From the NCBI GenBank assembly GCA_937121005.1, contig CAKZKB010000696.1, positions 1 to 7,613 of the forward strand: a DNA stretch of 7,613 nucleotides. The letters are read 5' to 3'. The translations under genes were made by a program, and so were the position numbers. The notes under the pieces are model-generated. The model was given only the letters and a program-made list of their open reading frames with translations. It searched no databases and was not told the origin of the DNA. Positions 6,491 through 7,613 of this stretch are shown in pieces (positions within the stretch are counted from its first letter, which is position 1; the number at the start of each line of letters is the position of its first letter). Source of the stretch: an uncultured cyanobacterium (GTDB taxonomy: Bacteria > Cyanobacteriota > Cyanobacteriia > Cyanobacteriales > Geitlerinemataceae).

Positions 6491-6576
6491 CTAGCTCGCT
6501 GTTAGGCTAGCCTCGATCGCTGTCCGCCGCGACCCGGCGCTGCCGTACCCCGTCCGAGCAAAATGCAATTGCGGAC
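6491..6576 (-). promoter_or_regulatory. Structured GC-rich leader upstream of rplU
   Basis: Three small inverted repeats lie within 120 bases of the rplU start: CTAGC (6491-6495) with GCTAG (6506-6510); CGCCG (6525-6529) with CGGCG (6535-6539); and GTCCG (6552-6556) with CGGAC (6572-6576), whose loop also holds part of a GCAATTGC palindrome. They would form hairpins in the rplU transcript. Leader structures controlling L21 operons are known in other bacteria, but I cannot match this one to a described motif. Confidence 0.3.
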
Positions 6577-6620
6577 AATTTCTCACAGTAGCACGAGCGA
6601 TCGCGCTTTGGCAAGGAGGG

Positions 6621-6655
6621 ATTAGGTATTAGGGATTAGGTTTTAGGTATTAGGG
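6621..6655. repeat. Heptamer array of five ATTAGGK-type units
   Basis: Exactly phased 7-mers: ATTAGGT, ATTAGGG, ATTAGGT, TTTAGGT, ATTAGGG (6621-6655). It is a degenerate STRR-like array in the rpsF-rplU spacer, on the plus strand. Confidence 0.85.
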
Positions 6656-6700
6656 GGAGTACAAGGATTTAACTGGACACTGAAACCGATCCCCCCTTCT

Positions 6701-6732
6701 CCTTGTCCCCTTGTCCCCTTGTCCCCTTGTCT
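6701..6732. repeat. Octamer tandem array (CCTTGTCC)3 plus one variant
   Basis: Three copies of CCTTGTCC (6701-6724) and CCTTGTCT (6725-6732), within a pyrimidine-rich stretch from about 6690 to 6747 on the plus strand. It lies just downstream of rpsF. The period is eight, unlike the 7-bp arrays nearby. Confidence 0.9.
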
Positions 6733-6753
6733 CCCCCTCTCCCCTGCTTAAAC

Positions 6754-7323
6754 CTAGGCCTGCGGTTCTTCTTCGGTTTCGCTTTCCGGTTCCGACTCGC
6801 TTTCGGGTTCGGAGGTGGCGGAGGGTTCTTCCGGTTCCGACTCGGGTTCTGGAGTGGGTTCGGGTTCCGGTTCCGGTTCCGGGGTGGGTTCCGGTTCCGG
6901 TTCGGAAGTCGCCTCGGGTTCTGGGGTGGGTTCGGGTTCCGGTTCGGGAGTCGCCTCCGGTTCTGGGGTGGGTTCGGGTTCCGGTTCCGGTTCTGGGGTG
7001 GGTTCGGGTTCGGGAGGCGCGTCGCGATCGATGGTTCCCAGTTTGATGGTTAGGTAGCGAATCACTTCCTCGCTTATTTTCATCGATCGCTCCATGGGGG
7101 CGATCGCGTCTCCGGGTGCGTTATAGTTCATTTGCACGTAGGTTCCATCCCGGTGGCGATCGATCTCGTAAGCCAGACGACGCTTACCCCGGTGCTGGAT
7201 ATCGATCTCAAAGCCTCCTAGGTCGGAAAGCATGGTGCGATACTTGTCGATCGTACTGTTGGTGAGTTCTTCCCCCAAGTCGGGGCGCACGATATACATC
7301 GTTTCGTAGACGTTAAATTTCAT
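6754..7323 (-). CDS. rpsF: 30S ribosomal protein S6 with long Pro-Glu repeat tail
   Basis: Small-subunit protein that binds 16S rRNA together with S18. The start at 7323 gives MKFNVYETMYIVRPDLGEEL, the normal S6 N-terminus; a TTG at 7356 would add eleven residues without homology support. Residues 1-97 are the S6 fold (GFEIDIQHRGKRRLAYEI, YVQMNYNAP, MERSMKISEEVIRYL). Residues about 102-189 are an unusual extension built almost only from P, E, T, S and A, in units such as PEPEPTPEPEPEPEP and TPEPEAT, ending ESESEPESETEEEPQA. Cyanobacterial S6 is normally about 105-120 residues. The tail is strongly acidic and must be disordered. Ribosome site is weak (AAGAG about 7 bases upstream; AAGGAAG further up). 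Confidence 0.96.
   Translation of the reverse strand: MKFNVYETMYIVRPDLGEELTNSTIDKYRTMLSDLGGFEIDIQHRGKRRLAYEIDRHRDGTYVQMNYNAPGDAIAPMERSMKISEEVIRYLTIKLGTIDRDAPPEPEPTPEPEPEPEPTPEPEATPEPEPEPTPEPEATSEPEPEPTPEPEPEPEPTPEPESEPEEPSATSEPESESEPESETEEEPQA
6757..7020 (-). repeat. In-frame repeat region encoding the S6 Pro-Glu tail
   Basis: The DNA is a low-complexity array of 6-bp Pro-Glu steps (CCGGAA/CCCGAA variants on the coding strand) interrupted by Thr and Ala codons at near-regular spacing. It encodes S6 residues about 102-189. Repeats of this kind expand and contract in 6-bp steps without breaking the frame, so length should vary between strains. Confidence 0.85.
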
Positions 7324-7354
7324 GTAGCGCTCTTGGAAAATCTTCCTTAAGGAC

Positions 7355-7419
7355 AAAAACGGCCTCCCCCGTCGGTAGCGGAGGAAGCAAGGAATTTCTA
7401 TTCTACACCTTCGGGAGGC
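7355..7419 (-). promoter_or_regulatory. Candidate attenuator or S6:S18-type leader of rpsF
   Basis: In the rpsF leader (read 7419 to 7355), GCCTCCC (7419-7413) can pair with GGGAGGC (7368-7362), and the 3' arm is followed at once by CG and TTTTT (7359-7355), as in an intrinsic terminator. A second CCTCC (7384-7380) competes for the same 3' arm and makes a compact hairpin with loop CTACCGA, so two exclusive folds are possible. Autoregulatory rpsF leaders that bind the S6-S18 complex through a CCG motif are known; a CCG is present in this loop. The match is by eye only. Confidence 0.35.
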
Positions 7420-7458
7420 TATCTAAATACCATTTTCCAAGATCGGGTATATGCAATT

Positions 7459-7486
7459 GTAGGGGCGATTCGCGAATCGCCCCTAC
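7459..7486. repeat. Perfect 28-bp palindrome
   Basis: GTAGGGGCGATTCG is followed directly by its exact reverse complement, with no spacer. Palindromes with GTAGGGGCG arms are dispersed in many cyanobacterial genomes. It could form a 14-bp hairpin in either transcript. It lies between rpsF and whatever gene begins at the right edge, and may also act as a transcription barrier or a mobile REP/MITE-like unit. Confidence 0.9.
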
Positions 7487-7489
7487 GCG

Positions 7490-7600
7490 ATGACCGACAG
7501 ACCGTCGATCGTCCCCATCCCCAAGGGTGAGGGCTGGAGTCCCCAAGCCTGGGATAAAATAAAGAAGTACGGCGAGATCGAGGAGGTATCGAGAGCGTGA
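7490..7600 (+). CDS. Possible 36-residue ORF
   Basis: ATG 7490 opens a frame of 36 codons ending TGA 7598-7600. It begins MTDRPSIVPIPKGEGWSP and ends KIKKYGEIEEVSRA, a balanced composition with amphipathic, protein-like content rather than random residues. There is no ribosome site; the ATG lies 3 bases after the palindrome and an in-frame TAG (7460-7462) lies within it. Its stop overlaps a GTG (7597-7599) in a GTGA, an arrangement typical of coupled genes. It may be a real small protein, or the truncated tail of a longer gene interrupted by the palindrome. Family not recognised. Confidence 0.35.
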   Translation: MTDRPSIVPIPKGEGWSPQAWDKIKKYGEIEEVSRA

Positions 7601-7613
7601 ATTTTAACGGCTC
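7597..7613 (+). CDS. Possible GTG start of a gene running off the window
   Basis: AGGAGG (7581-7586) followed after 10 bases by GTG (7597-7599), reading (M)NFNG before the window ends. The strong Shine-Dalgarno is the only real evidence; too little is present to name a product. Confidence 0.3.

Noticed and set aside
6703..7057. Long plus-strand Gly/Ser- or Phe/Arg-rich frames
   Set aside because: These are antisense readings of the Pro-Glu repeat of rpsF; low-complexity DNA keeps all frames open.

Overview
The window comes from a cyanobacterium, probably a filamentous one. It is dense in the HIP1 octamer GCGATCGC and its core CGATCG. It carries several arrays of heptamer tandem repeats typical of cyanobacterial intergenic DNA, and a DUF1822/CHAT gene pair of a kind common in cyanobacteria. 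All assignments come from reading the sequence; no search was run.

Layout. At the left edge, on the minus strand, lies def (peptide deformylase, 569 down to 1; only the last base of its stop codon is off the window). About 450 bp of non-coding DNA follows, holding a good def promoter candidate and what may be remnants of a decayed reading frame. On the plus strand lies an accessory block. It starts with a PIN-like/DUF1822 protein (1017-1916), followed after 27 bp by a CHAT-protease-like protein with a membrane segment and TPR repeats (1944-3761), then a 67-residue hydrophobic peptide (3797-4000). The block ends with a truncated second copy of the CHAT protein's N-terminal region (4207-4584), which stops on the last bases of hemB. 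From there to 7323 everything is minus-strand housekeeping: rpsF (S6 with a remarkable Pro/Glu tail), rplU (L21), rpmA (L27) and hemB (porphobilinogen synthase), read in that order. The right edge has a perfect 28-bp palindrome and a possible small plus-strand ORF that overlaps a possible GTG start running off the window.

How it fits together. def, rpsF, rplU-rpmA and hemB are core translation and tetrapyrrole genes. The accessory block between def and hemB is the part likely to be variable. A CHAT cysteine-protease domain, a TPR/membrane module and a PIN-nuclease-like domain fused to DUF1822 suggest a signalling, cell-death or conflict module, but no substrate or trigger can be read from the sequence. 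The second half of the CHAT gene and the following peptide are AT-rich and almost free of HIP1 cores, unlike the flanks, which suggests a recombined or acquired 3' half. The ribosomal gene leaders contain inverted repeats, and one upstream of rpsF looks like an attenuator or S6:S18-type leader.
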